Assembly (NCBI RefSeq): GCF_002778325.1
Contig: NZ_NESI01000001.1
Location: 310,001 to 374,000, forward strand
From: Limnohabitans sp. B9-3
GTDB taxonomy: Bacteria; Pseudomonadota; Gammaproteobacteria; Burkholderiales; Burkholderiaceae_C
Direction: 5' to 3'
DNA: 64,000 nt
Shown here: piece by piece, positions 17,246 to 25,742 of the stretch
Position numbering within the stretch: the first letter of the stretch is position 1
Layout of the letters: each line of letters opens with the position of its first letter
Made by a program: the position numbers and the translations under genes
The notes under the pieces: generated by a model
What the model was told of the DNA's origin: nothing
Database searches by the model: none
What the model saw: the letters and a program-made list of their open reading frames with translations, nothing else

Positions 17246-20212
17246 TTAGGCGCGTTCGATGTCGCAAACGGTGGTTTTGGTTTCTTGCATCATGGTGACG
17301 CTGTCGTAACCGTATGTGGTGGCCGTGTTAACCGCTTCACCACGCACCACAGGCGCTGCGCCCTTGGGGTAGTACTTGAGCATGTCTTCACCTTGCCAAC
17401 GACCCGAGAAGTGGAAGGGCATCCAAACAGTGCCGCTGTCCACGCGCTCTGTCACCAAAGCTTGCACGTTCAAACGTGCGCCGGTGGGGCTCTTCAACCA
17501 CACGCGCTCGCCGTTACGAATGCCCCGGTCAGCAGCCGTTTTGGGGTTGATTTCCACGTAGGCTTCTTGTTGCAACTCGGCCAACCATGGGTTGGATCGG
17601 GTCTCCTCTCCGCCACCTTCGTACTCGACCAAACGGCCAGAGGTGAGGATGAGTGGGAATTTCTCGTGCACCTTGTCGGCGATGTTTTTGTCTTGGATCG
17701 TCTTGTACAAGGTGGGCAGACGCCAGAACGCTTTTTTATCAGCGTGCGTGGGGTACTTTTCCATCAAGTCAGGACGTGTGCCATACAAAGGCTCGCGGTG
17801 TTGTGGGATTGGATCTGGGAAGTTCCACACCACAGCACGCGCTTTGGCGTTGCCAAACGGGTGGCAGCCATGGTTTTGCATGAACACGCGGATCATGCCG
17901 CCCGAGTTGTCGGTCTTCCAGTTCTTGCCTTCGGCCAATGCTTTTTCAGCATCGGTGAGTTCGTCCCACCAACCGAGTTTCTTGAGCAACACATGGTCGA
18001 GTTCAGGGTAGCCCGTGGTGATGTCGGCGCCTTTGGAGTGCGAACCATCTTCGGACAACAGGTTTTTGCCTTCACGCTCCACACCGAAGTTGGCGCGGAA
18101 GTTACCACCGCCGTCCATGACGTGCTTGGAGGTGTCGTACAGGTTGGGCGAGCCAGGGTGCTTGAGTTCGGGCGTGCCGTAGCACGGCCAAGGCAGACCG
18201 AAGTAATCACCGCCAAAGTCGTAGCCGGTTTCTTTGTCTTTACCGCCTTTGGACTTGAGGGTCTTCACATCGAACAAATGCATGTTCTTCATGTGGGCCT
18301 TCAAACGCTCAGGACTCTGACCGGTGTAACCAATGGTCCAGACCGACTTGTTGATTTCGCGCAAGATGTCTTCGGGCATGGGTTCGTCCATGCCTTTGAC
18401 TTGTTGCAGTTTGTAGCCTTTGACCAGCTCAGGGCCAAAACCCAGCTTTTGGGCAAACTGATACATGATCATGTGATCAGTACGGCTCTCCCACAGGGGT
18501 TCAATGACCTTCTCACGCCATTGAATCGAGCGGTTCGATGCGGTGCATGAGCCCGTGGTTTCAAACTGTGTGGCTGCGGGCAACAGGTACACCGCGCGGT
18601 TGGGGTTGAGGTCTTCGGCCTTGCCTGGCATGGCTGCCATGGCGGCGGTTGCCGATGGATAGGGATCGACCACCACCAACAAGTCGAGCTTGTCCATGGC
18701 GCGCTTCATCTCCAAACCGCGGGTTTGTGAGTTAGGAGCGTGGCCCCAATAGAACACAGCCTTCAAGTTGCTGTCTTGGTCGATGAGCTCGTTTTTCTCC
18801 ATCACGCCGTCGATCCAGCGTGACAAGGTGATGCCGGGCTTGCTCATCATCGCGGGCGATGCAAAGCGGCCTTTGAGCCAATCAAATTCCACACCCCATG
18901 CTTTGGCGAAGTGTTTCCAAGCGCCTTCAACCAAGCCGTAGTAGCCAGGCAACGAATCGGGGTTAGGACCCACGTCGGTCGCGCCTTGCACGTTGTCGTG
19001 GCCACGGAAAATGTTGGTGCCGCCACCGGACTTGCCGATGTTGCCCAAAGCGAGTTGCAAGATGCACGAGGCACGCACGATGGCGTTACCAATGGTGTGC
19101 TGGGTTTGACCCATACACCACACCACGGTGCCGGGGTTGTTTTCGTGCAGCATGGTGGCGACCTTGGTCACCTGCTCAGGCGACACACCGCAGACTTCTT
19201 CGACTTTGTCGAGCGTCCACTTGGCCATGACTTCTTCTTTGACCTTGTCCATGCCGAACACGCGGTCGTTGATGTACTTTTTGTCTTCCCAGCCGTTCTT
19301 GAAGATGACGTGCAAGAGGCCGAACAAGAAAGCAATGTCAGAGCCCGAGCGAATGCGCACGTACTCATCCGACTTGGCAGCGGTGCGCGTGTAACGTGGA
19401 TCGACCACAATCACTTTGCAGCCGTTTTCTTTGGCGTGCAGCATGTGCAACATGGATACCGGATGGGCTTCTGCCGCGTTCGAACCGATGTACATCGCGA
19501 CCTTGCTGTTTTGCATGTCGTTGTACGAGTTGGTCATGGCGCCATAGCCCCAGGTGTTCGCCACACCGGCCACGGTGGTGGAGTGGCAAATACGGGCTTG
19601 GTGGTCACAGTTGTTGCTACCGAAGTAGCTCACAAACTTGCGCAGCAAATAGGCTTGTTCGTTGTTGTGCTTAGAAGAGCCGATCCAGTACACGCTGTCT
19701 GGACCCGATGTTTTGCGCAGCTCCAACAACTTGGCACTGATTTCGTCCAAGGCTGTGTCCCAGCTGATGCGTTCGTACTTGCCGTTGACCAGCTTCATGG
19801 GGTAACGCAAACGGAATTCGCCGTGGCCGTGCTCACGCAAAGCCGCACCTTTGGCGCAATGCGCACCCAGGTTGATGGGGGAATCAAACACCGCTTCTTG
19901 ACGAACCCAGACGCCGTTTTCGACCACGGCATCGACCGCACAACCCACCGAGCAGTGGGTACACACAGTGCGCTTGACTTCAATTTTGCTGGGCGTTTCG
20001 CCAGCCATCAAACCTGAGGCCTGGGCTTTCTTGACCAAGCTCAGCTGCGTCGCAGCCAAGCCCACACCAATGCCCAAACCGGAGCGACGCAGAAAACCGC
20101 GGCGGTCCAAAGTTGGCAAGGCTTGCGACAAACCGCGCTGCAGGCGGTTGACCAACGTAGAACCAACAGCCGATGAGCTGGCAGTACTGGAAGATTTACG
20201 GGTTAACAACAT
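17246..20212 (-). CDS. fdhA: formate dehydrogenase alpha subunit (molybdo/tungsto-bis-MGD)
   Basis: A 988-residue catalytic subunit oxidising formate to CO2. A Tat signal (DRRGFLRRSG, residues 36-45, then a hydrophobic run) exports it folded. CTHCSVGC plus HCAKGA (Cys84, 87, 91, 119) bind the first 4Fe-4S cluster. In ARICHSTTVAG the metal-binding position is cysteine (about residue 209) where E. coli FDH uses selenocysteine, so no UGA recoding is needed. The C-terminal cofactor domain (EKFPLILTSGRLVEYEGGGE, WLKSPTGA) is complete. It follows the Tat-signal small protein with a 12-bp gap and leads the structural subunits. Confidence 0.96.
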   Translation of the reverse strand: MLLTRKSSSTASSSAVGSTLVNRLQRGLSQALPTLDRRGFLRRSGLGIGVGLAATQLSLVKKAQASGLMAGETPSKIEVKRTVCTHCSVGCAVDAVVENGVWVRQEAVFDSPINLGAHCAKGAALREHGHGEFRLRYPMKLVNGKYERISWDTALDEISAKLLELRKTSGPDSVYWIGSSKHNNEQAYLLRKFVSYFGSNNCDHQARICHSTTVAGVANTWGYGAMTNSYNDMQNSKVAMYIGSNAAEAHPVSMLHMLHAKENGCKVIVVDPRYTRTAAKSDEYVRIRSGSDIAFLFGLLHVIFKNGWEDKKYINDRVFGMDKVKEEVMAKWTLDKVEEVCGVSPEQVTKVATMLHENNPGTVVWCMGQTQHTIGNAIVRASCILQLALGNIGKSGGGTNIFRGHDNVQGATDVGPNPDSLPGYYGLVEGAWKHFAKAWGVEFDWLKGRFASPAMMSKPGITLSRWIDGVMEKNELIDQDSNLKAVFYWGHAPNSQTRGLEMKRAMDKLDLLVVVDPYPSATAAMAAMPGKAEDLNPNRAVYLLPAATQFETTGSCTASNRSIQWREKVIEPLWESRTDHMIMYQFAQKLGFGPELVKGYKLQQVKGMDEPMPEDILREINKSVWTIGYTGQSPERLKAHMKNMHLFDVKTLKSKGGKDKETGYDFGGDYFGLPWPCYGTPELKHPGSPNLYDTSKHVMDGGGNFRANFGVEREGKNLLSEDGSHSKGADITTGYPELDHVLLKKLGWWDELTDAEKALAEGKNWKTDNSGGMIRVFMQNHGCHPFGNAKARAVVWNFPDPIPQHREPLYGTRPDLMEKYPTHADKKAFWRLPTLYKTIQDKNIADKVHEKFPLILTSGRLVEYEGGGEETRSNPWLAELQQEAYVEINPKTAADRGIRNGERVWLKSPTGARLNVQALVTERVDSGTVWMPFHFSGRWQGEDMLKYYPKGAAPVVRGEAVNTATTYGYDSVTMMQETKTTVCDIERA

Positions 20213-20224
20213 AGATGCTCCTGA

Positions 20225-20443
20225 TCAGACCCGTGCGGTCTGGTAATAGCGTTTGACGTGCTCGCTCAAGCTGTAACCGCCACCGTTTTCAGGGGCGGGG
20301 GGCAGTGTTTTGGAAACTGCTTCGGGTGCATTCATACCCGGCAATGCAGACACTGCGGCAACAGCAGCACCAGCGGCTGCTGCACCCATGAAAAAGCCAC
20401 GGCGCGATGGCGCGACTTGGTCTTTAGATTGTTCTTTTTGCAT
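20225..20443 (-). CDS. formate dehydrogenase region Tat-signal protein
   Basis: A 72-residue protein with a twin-arginine signal (SRRGFFMGAAAAGAAVAAVS) and a short conserved tail GGYSLSEHVKRYYQTARV. This is the family recognised as a small Tat target found beside formate dehydrogenase genes; its function is unproven. The ATG at 20443 has AGGAG about 7 bases upstream; a longer in-frame start at 20485 has no such support. It opens the structural operon and stands downstream of two palindromes that may control the operon. Confidence 0.85.
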   Translation of the reverse strand: MQKEQSKDQVAPSRRGFFMGAAAAGAAVAAVSALPGMNAPEAVSKTLPPAPENGGGYSLSEHVKRYYQTARV

Positions 20444-20470
20444 CTCTTGCTCCTCTTGAGTCCGTGCGTA

Positions 20471-20484
20471 TGCACAACATTGCA
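20471..20484 (-). promoter_or_regulatory. TGCA-N6-TGCA site upstream of the fdh operon
   Basis: TGCA (20471-20474) and TGCA (20481-20484) are separated by 6 bp, and the flanks extend the symmetry to GTATGCA...TGCATAC. The same spacing occurs twice upstream of boxC and twice upstream of boxR. It lies 28-41 bp before the ATG of the first fdh operon gene. As a single 8-base pattern it could occur about once by chance in a window of this size, so the link to BoxR is inferred from position and symmetry. Confidence 0.45.
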
Positions 20485-20499
20485 TACTGTATCGAATAA

Positions 20500-20528
20500 T
20501 GACGTTTGTCTTATACGTAGTAACGTCA
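20500..20528 (-). promoter_or_regulatory. inverted repeat TGACGTT-N15-AACGTCA upstream of the fdh operon
   Basis: Exact 7-bp arms at 20500-20506 and 20522-20528 with a 15-bp AT-rich centre that itself contains TACGTA. It lies between torD and the fdh structural genes, about 57 bp before the first ATG. No T-run follows, so a protein-binding site is more likely than a terminator. The protein that might bind it is unknown. Confidence 0.45.
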
Positions 20529-20555
20529 AGACACCATAAAAGTGTGTGGATTAGC

Positions 20556-21173
20556 TCAGTTCATCATGTCGAAGCCTTGCGACTCGACACTGACAAAAGC
20601 ACGGGCCAACTCAGCCAAGGCACCAAAAAACCGAGCACGCGGGTTGGCTTGCACGGCATCGCAAAACGCGGGCAGCCAAGTTTGCACATGGTTGCCAAAG
20701 AATTTGGCTTGTTGCGTGAGGTTAGACACGGCCACATCGTCACCGGCCACCAAGAAACGCATGACTTCAAACACGTAAGACACATGATCTTCGGTTTCAG
20801 ACATGGTGGCGGCGTCGCGCGTGAGGCCCAAGACTGCCAAATCGGTACGCAATTGCGCCAGCGGCTTCTCGTTCAAAAAGCCACTCAAAAAGTGTGAGGC
20901 GTAGAGGTAGACCTCTGGCTTACCCACCCCGCCGAACAAGGCATCGTGTTCGCGCTGAATGCTCAGATCGTCCATGTCGCGGGTCACGCCGACCAGTTGA
21001 CGCCAGGGTTCTTCCAAGAAGCCACCCGCTGCGGGCGCTTCAGTTGGGGCCACGCGCAACTGCGCCAGCATTTCGGGGCGCGCAGGCGCGTAAAACAACT
21101 CGGCCATCAGGCCGTAGAGCTCGGCACGCGCCGTTTCTTCGTCGAGGGCGGAAGACAGGTGAGGTTCAGTCAT
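20556..21173 (-). CDS. TorD/DmsD family chaperone
   Basis: A 205-residue all-alpha cytoplasmic chaperone of the TorD family. It binds Tat signals of molybdoenzymes and helps cofactor insertion before export; the client here is probably FdhA. Typical features are an N-terminal ARAELYGLMAELFYAPARPE, the middle EVYLYASHFLSGFLNEKPLA with its hydrophobic pocket, and EDHVSYVFEVMRFLVAGDD. It begins 9 bp after the stop of the large ferredoxin and is separated by 112 bp from the fdh structural operon, where its own message may end. Confidence 0.9.
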   Translation of the reverse strand: MTEPHLSSALDEETARAELYGLMAELFYAPARPEMLAQLRVAPTEAPAAGGFLEEPWRQLVGVTRDMDDLSIQREHDALFGGVGKPEVYLYASHFLSGFLNEKPLAQLRTDLAVLGLTRDAATMSETEDHVSYVFEVMRFLVAGDDVAVSNLTQQAKFFGNHVQTWLPAFCDAVQANPRARFFGALAELARAFVSVESQGFDMMN

Positions 21174-21182
21174 ACAAGTAAT

Positions 21183-23282
21183 TTAGAGGATTTTTTGCTC
21201 GTCGCCGGCAGAATAAATATCGATCACGCGGCAGTCACCGCACATTTTCAAACGTTCCAGCGCCGCGCCTTGGAACATGGCGTGACCTGCCAATTTGCCG
21301 ATCATGTTCTCCACGCCTTTGAGCGTGCCAAAGGGTTTGCGGCAACGGATGCAGCCATACGGCTGGGTTTCGTTGAGCACGCGCACTTCTTTGCGCAGCG
21401 GGGTCAGCAGCAAACGCGGCACCAAGTTCAGCGCTTTTTCAGGACAGGTGCTGACGCACAAGCCGCACTGCACACAATTCTTTTCAAAGAAGCGCAATTG
21501 CGGTGCTTGCTGGTTGTCTTGCAAAGCGTTGGCAGGGCAGGCGCTGACGCAGCTCATGCACAAGGTGCAGCTGTCTTTGTTGACCTCGACCGTCCCCAAG
21601 AAAGCGCCATCGGCGGGCAAGGCCAGTGCTTCAGGGGCGTTGCCGGCTTTCAGGGCGGGCGCATGTTCCAACAAATGGTCGAGCAAGAAATTCAGCGTGC
21701 TGCGCTTCTCGGCCGCGACCGCGAAGGTGGCCAAAGGCACCACCGCGCTCACGCGCGATTTGCCTGTGGTGAGGCGTTGCAGCTCGGCATCGAGCTCTAA
21801 ACCTTGTGTGGCGCGCACCAGTTGCACTGGGACTTGGGCAGGTTTGGCAAAGCCCAAGCCTTCGAGCAAAGCCTGTGCTTGGTCCATCTGCGCTTGCAAA
21901 CCGTCGAGGTATTGCGGCGCCTCCTCGGCGGTGACCAGCACCAACACTTGGGCTGCGCCATAGGCCAACGCTGACAACCACACATCCAACCCCAAGCTGG
22001 CCGTGTGCCAGACCGCAACAGGAATGACATGCGCGGGCACGCCCTGCGCCTGCTTGAGCTGAGCCGCACGGCCCAGCGCTTGCACCACGGCTTGGCCGGC
22101 CTCTTGGCTGTGCAGCAAGATCACGGCGTCTTTGCCGCCGGCTTTTTGGTAGGTGTTGAGCAAGGTTTTGAGCTTTTGGCCCTGATCGCTGGCCCGCGGA
22201 TAGGCGTAGGTCAACGCACCTGTCGGGCACACGGTGGTACAGGCACCACAGCCCACGCACAGGTTGGGATTCACCTTGATTTGCTGACGCGACTTGTCCG
22301 AGCTCACGGCTTCGGCAGAGCAAATGTCAATGCAAGCGTTGCAACCCACTTGCTCGTTGCGACTGTGCGCACACAGCTTTTGTTTGTAGGCAAAAAACTT
22401 GGGCTTTTCAAACTCACCCACCAGCTCGCGCAGGCGTATGAGGTTGGCCACGCTGGCTTCGCGAAAGTAGCCTTGCGGCAAGGCATGGCGGTTGAATGCA
22501 CCGTCAGCGCGCAGGTCCAGTACCAAGTCGAACTCGGCGGTTTCTTCTTGCGCCACACGCTGAAAATCAATCGCGCCGATGGCACCGCAAGCGGTGACGC
22601 AGTCGCGGTGCGAGGTGCATTTGTTCAGGTCAATTTGGTAGTCCAAACCAATCGCTTGCTCAGGGCAAGCGGCCACGCAGGCGTTGCATCGGGTGCACAC
22701 ATCCAAGTCGATCGGGTTGGTGCGTTGCCACGTCAGGGTGAAAGCGCCCAACCACCCGTCCACGCGCAGCACTTTGCCACCCAACACAGGGTAGCGGCGC
22801 TCTTGCGAGCCGCCAGCGTCGCCTGCGCCTTGGGTGAGGATGGTCACGTTCAAGGTGTCGGCCAACAACGCAGCCGCTTGTTCGGCTTGAGCCATGTCAC
22901 CCAAGATGAGCAAGCGCCCTGCGCTTTTGAAGGTAACGGTGGTGACGGGCTCTGGATCGGGCAAATGTGCAGCCGCCAACAACGCGGCCATTTTGGGGGC
23001 TGCATTTTTGGCGTCGCGGCTCCAGCCACCAGTCTCGCGAATGTTGACGAACTTGATGACCGAGGTTTTGGCTTGCGCTTCCACGGCCAAGTCACCAAAC
23101 AGGCGTTGTTCTTGGGTACAAGCCACCACAACATCGTCGGTGCCTTGCACGGCTTTGATGAAGGCGCCCGCTTCGCGACGGCACAGGGCCGAATGCAAAG
23201 TCAGGTTTTCAGAGAGGCTTTGGCTCAGGGCCTTCGGGTCGAGGGGCTGCGTCTGGTTGCAGTCGCAAATCAGCGTGGTCAT
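21183..23282 (-). CDS. multi-cluster 4Fe-4S ferredoxin protein of the fdh region
   Basis: A 699-residue cytoplasmic protein with several ferredoxin domains. CTRCNACVAACPEQAI (about 195), CTSHRDCVTAC, CNACIDIC with CVGCGACTTVCPTGAL (about 320-350), and CTLCMSCVSACPANAL with CVQCGLCVSTCP (about 585-625) are visible, ending with a CIRCRKPFG motif. It belongs to a family found with DUF3305/DUF3306 and formate dehydrogenase; the exact job (electron supply or cofactor maturation) is unproven. The ATG at 23282 gives the family-like start MTTLICDCNQ; the frame overlaps the end of the DUF3306 gene by 74 bp. Confidence 0.85.
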   Translation of the reverse strand: MTTLICDCNQTQPLDPKALSQSLSENLTLHSALCRREAGAFIKAVQGTDDVVVACTQEQRLFGDLAVEAQAKTSVIKFVNIRETGGWSRDAKNAAPKMAALLAAAHLPDPEPVTTVTFKSAGRLLILGDMAQAEQAAALLADTLNVTILTQGAGDAGGSQERRYPVLGGKVLRVDGWLGAFTLTWQRTNPIDLDVCTRCNACVAACPEQAIGLDYQIDLNKCTSHRDCVTACGAIGAIDFQRVAQEETAEFDLVLDLRADGAFNRHALPQGYFREASVANLIRLRELVGEFEKPKFFAYKQKLCAHSRNEQVGCNACIDICSAEAVSSDKSRQQIKVNPNLCVGCGACTTVCPTGALTYAYPRASDQGQKLKTLLNTYQKAGGKDAVILLHSQEAGQAVVQALGRAAQLKQAQGVPAHVIPVAVWHTASLGLDVWLSALAYGAAQVLVLVTAEEAPQYLDGLQAQMDQAQALLEGLGFAKPAQVPVQLVRATQGLELDAELQRLTTGKSRVSAVVPLATFAVAAEKRSTLNFLLDHLLEHAPALKAGNAPEALALPADGAFLGTVEVNKDSCTLCMSCVSACPANALQDNQQAPQLRFFEKNCVQCGLCVSTCPEKALNLVPRLLLTPLRKEVRVLNETQPYGCIRCRKPFGTLKGVENMIGKLAGHAMFQGAALERLKMCGDCRVIDIYSAGDEQKIL

Positions 23283-23820
23283 GCGTGGGGCTATCTGTGA
23301 GTGAAGGGGTGTCGGCAAGCTCGGGCTCGTCGTCGAACAGGTTTAAAACCTTGGCGCTGGTCATTTGACGCAGCATGGCTAAGGGCAACGGGTCGGGAAT
23401 GCCGTAGTCGTCGATGTAAATGTCCAAGCGGTCCATCACATTGAAGTGCGGATCGGTGAACAGTTTTTTCATGGCAGCATTTTTGACCTCGGGGGCCACG
23501 TCGCGAGCCATGAAATTAGCGTAGGAAGATTGTGGCGTGAGTTGTTCAACATCAGCCATGGTGGGCGCGTCGGGCTTGGGCACTGCTTCACCTGGGTCAG
23601 CCGCGGCGAGAGGCGAAGCCGATGCAGCGCCAGCTTGTGACAAAGCCATAGGCTGAACATTGGGCACACGCGCAGATGGGGTGGCGCTGGGCTGCTGATC
23701 GACACGGGTCGAGATGGGGGGCGGTGCTGGCGGCTCATCCAACACACGGCCCTCGCGCACCTCCACTTTGCGACGCGACCAACGGCTTAAAAAGCCAGCG
23801 GGCGTTTCGTCATTGGCCAT
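23209..23820 (-). CDS. DUF3306 protein
   Basis: A 203-residue protein whose start FLSRWSRRKVEVREG (after MANDETPAG) is the hallmark of DUF3306. The middle (about 30-95) is proline- and alanine-rich and probably disordered. The core SSYANFMARDVAPEVKNAAMKKLFTDPHFNVMDRLDIYIDDYG is conserved. The family occurs beside formate dehydrogenase genes; its role is unknown. It overlaps the DUF3305 stop by 11 bp and the ferredoxin start by 74 bp, so the three genes are tightly packed. Confidence 0.85.
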   Translation of the reverse strand: MANDETPAGFLSRWSRRKVEVREGRVLDEPPAPPPISTRVDQQPSATPSARVPNVQPMALSQAGAASASPLAAADPGEAVPKPDAPTMADVEQLTPQSSYANFMARDVAPEVKNAAMKKLFTDPHFNVMDRLDIYIDDYGIPDPLPLAMLRQMTSAKVLNLFDDEPELADTPSLTDSPTHDHADLRLQPDAAPRPEGPEPKPL

Positions 23821-24412
23821 GGCCAGCGCCTCCAGGGTTGCCGCCGCCCATGCCACCACCGCGAATTTTTTCGGTGCTCACCGACGCGGGGTTGCCAAAA
23901 CGGTCCTTCAAAGCGATGAAGCTGTCGGGGCGTTTGCGGCGCTTGGCCTCGACCACCCAGTGCTCGTCCATGAATTCATTCATCCAAGCCACCACCTCTT
24001 GGGGGGCGGGCACTTGGTCCACGTTTTCTTGGGCATCGAGCCAGCGGCCCGCATCGTGGTAACTCAGGCTGACCATGGTGGGCACGGCCATCACCTCGTC
24101 GCTGATGGCGGGCTCTTCTTCCATGCGCCACAGCACAAACCAGCACGGTGCGGGCGTGGTGCTGTTGAGGTAGTAGCCCTCGGCATCGTCTTTGAACAGT
24201 TCAACGGTGAAGCCGGGGTGCAGCCACAACTGCTCGTCATCGGTCTGGCGCAAGCAACGCGGTGCGGTGCCAAAGTGCGCCTCGTGCGGCGTGAGATCGT
24301 GACCCACCACATCGTGCAACACCCAACGCCACGTCTGCCATCGACTCATGGCACCAGGCACGCGCTCGCGGCGCATGACAACAGCAACTTGCAGATAGGG
24401 TCGGTGATTCAT
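23810..24412 (-). CDS. DUF3305 protein
   Basis: A 200-residue protein with the DUF3305 start (LQVAVVMRRERVPGAMSRWQTWRWVL) and the GYYLNSTTPAPCWFVLWR segment. The end (GGGMGGGNPGGAGHGQ) is glycine-rich. Members sit in formate dehydrogenase maturation clusters. The start at 24412 is 47 bp after the boxA stop with no convincing terminator between, so it may be transcribed from the box promoter. Longer in-frame starts would overlap boxA and lack family support. Confidence 0.85.
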   Translation of the reverse strand: MNHRPYLQVAVVMRRERVPGAMSRWQTWRWVLHDVVGHDLTPHEAHFGTAPRCLRQTDDEQLWLHPGFTVELFKDDAEGYYLNSTTPAPCWFVLWRMEEEPAISDEVMAVPTMVSLSYHDAGRWLDAQENVDQVPAPQEVVAWMNEFMDEHWVVEAKRRKRPDSFIALKDRFGNPASVSTEKIRGGGMGGGNPGGAGHGQ

Positions 24413-24459
24413 AGGGGCGCAATGGTACTTGCCCCCGCTGCCCTGCTGTTTGGCAGGGG

Positions 24460-25728
24460 TTAATAAGTCTCTAAATGCAAGCGCCCTTCGCGCTTCAAAG
24501 CCGGGGCCACGTTGTCCCAGCCAAGGCCGGCGTCGTTGGCGATGTCGCGCAAGGCCATGACCACGCCCTCTTCCATGCCCTTCAAACCGCACACATAAAA
24601 ATAAGTGTTGGGGTCTTTGAGCAGAGCCGACACATCGGCGCTGCGTTCGCGCATGAGGTCTTGCACGTAGCGCTTGGGCTGGCCAGGCGTGCGTGAGAAC
24701 GCGAAGTTGGTGTCGATGAAATCTTTGGGCAGCTTTTGCAGCGGACCAAAGTAAGGCAACTCTTCTTGGGTGCGAGCACCAAAGAACAGCATGAGCTTGC
24801 CGCCTTCAAACTTGCCACTGGCACGCAATCGGCGACGCCACTCGGTCATGGCGCGCATGGGCGCGCTGCCGGTGCCCGTGCAAATCATCACGATGTTCGA
24901 CTTGGGGTGGTTGGGCATCAAGAAGCTGGCACCGAAGGGGCCAATCACCTGCACCGTGTCACCCGTTTTCATATCGCACAAAAAGTTGGACGCGACGCCT
25001 AGCACGGCTTTGCCTTGGTGGTCTTCGACCACGCGCTTAACCGTCAACGACAGGTTGTTGTAGCCGGGGCGCTCGCCGTTTCGTGGGCTGGCAATCGAGT
25101 ACTGACGAGCATGGTGGGGCTTGCCTTGTGCGTCTACACCGGGCGGGATGATGCCAATCGATTGGCCTTCCAACACAGGAAACGGCAGGCTGCCAAAGTC
25201 GAGCACGATGTGGTGCGTTTCGTTGGCGGTGCCTGCCTCGTTGACCTGCACATTGCCCACCACGCTGGCGGTGACCGGCGCTTTGGGGCCGTGCAGATTG
25301 GTGTACGGATGCGCGGCAGACCAAGGCGGTAGGGTGGCGCCAAACGCGCCTGAGTTGAAGGACTCGCCCTCACCAGGTGTGACGCTGACTGAAGCGACGC
25401 TGGCTTGCGGTTCTACAGACGCATCACCCGACACACCCGCCGCTTGCAACTCCGCTTCGGTCAAGGCTGCGGGCAACTCGTCCCACGTCAATTGCTCTTC
25501 GATGCTGTACGCCGCCACTTTGGGCATGCTGCGCCAGTTGTCGATGGAGCCCGTGGGGCACGGTGGCACGCAGGCCATGCACAGATTGCATTTGTCGGCG
25601 ATGACCACGTAATTGCGCGAATCGTGCGTGATCGCCCCCACCGGACAAGTGGCTTCACAGGTGTTGCATCGGATGCAGATCTCAGGATCGATCAGATGTT
25701 GCTGAATCAGTTCGGTGGTGGCGTTCAT
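24460..25728 (-). CDS. boxA: benzoyl-CoA 2,3-epoxidase reductase component BoxA
   Basis: A 422-residue iron-sulfur flavoprotein that moves electrons from NADPH to BoxB. The N-terminal ferredoxin domain has [16 protein letters not shown] and [16 protein letters not shown] (about 18-60). After a linker, the ferredoxin-reductase part shows the FAD motif [34 protein letters not shown], and the NADP-binding [14 protein letters not shown], ending [14 protein letters not shown]. It follows boxB by 14 bp on the same strand. Length and domain order match BoxA. Confidence 0.95.
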   Translation of the reverse strand: MNATTELIQQHLIDPEICIRCNTCEATCPVGAITHDSRNYVVIADKCNLCMACVPPCPTGSIDNWRSMPKVAAYSIEEQLTWDELPAALTEAELQAAGVSGDASVEPQASVASVSVTPGEGESFNSGAFGATLPPWSAAHPYTNLHGPKAPVTASVVGNVQVNEAGTANETHHIVLDFGSLPFPVLEGQSIGIIPPGVDAQGKPHHARQYSIASPRNGERPGYNNLSLTVKRVVEDHQGKAVLGVASNFLCDMKTGDTVQVIGPFGASFLMPNHPKSNIVMICTGTGSAPMRAMTEWRRRLRASGKFEGGKLMLFFGARTQEELPYFGPLQKLPKDFIDTNFAFSRTPGQPKRYVQDLMRERSADVSALLKDPNTYFYVCGLKGMEEGVVMALRDIANDAGLGWDNVAPALKREGRLHLETY

Positions 25729-25742
25729 GGCACAAATTTAAC

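Noticed and set aside
18911-20017. Open frame of 368 codons on the plus strand across fdhA
   Set aside because: It is the antisense of a clear, complete formate dehydrogenase alpha subunit; the histidine- and valine-rich translation matches no family and is typical of opposite-strand frames in GC-rich genes.
17246-20212. Selenocysteine codon (in-frame UGA) in fdhA
   Set aside because: The metal-ligand position reads Cys (ARICHS) and the frame has no internal stop, so this is a cysteine-type FDH.
22005-23300. Open frame of 431 codons opposite the multi-cluster ferredoxin
   Set aside because: The ferredoxin has many conserved cysteine motifs in order; the opposite frame has none.
24413-24459. 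Hairpin CCCTGC/GCAGGG between boxA and DUF3305 as a terminator
   Set aside because: The stem is only 6 bp and is followed by a G/C-rich stretch instead of T residues, so it is unlikely to stop transcription.
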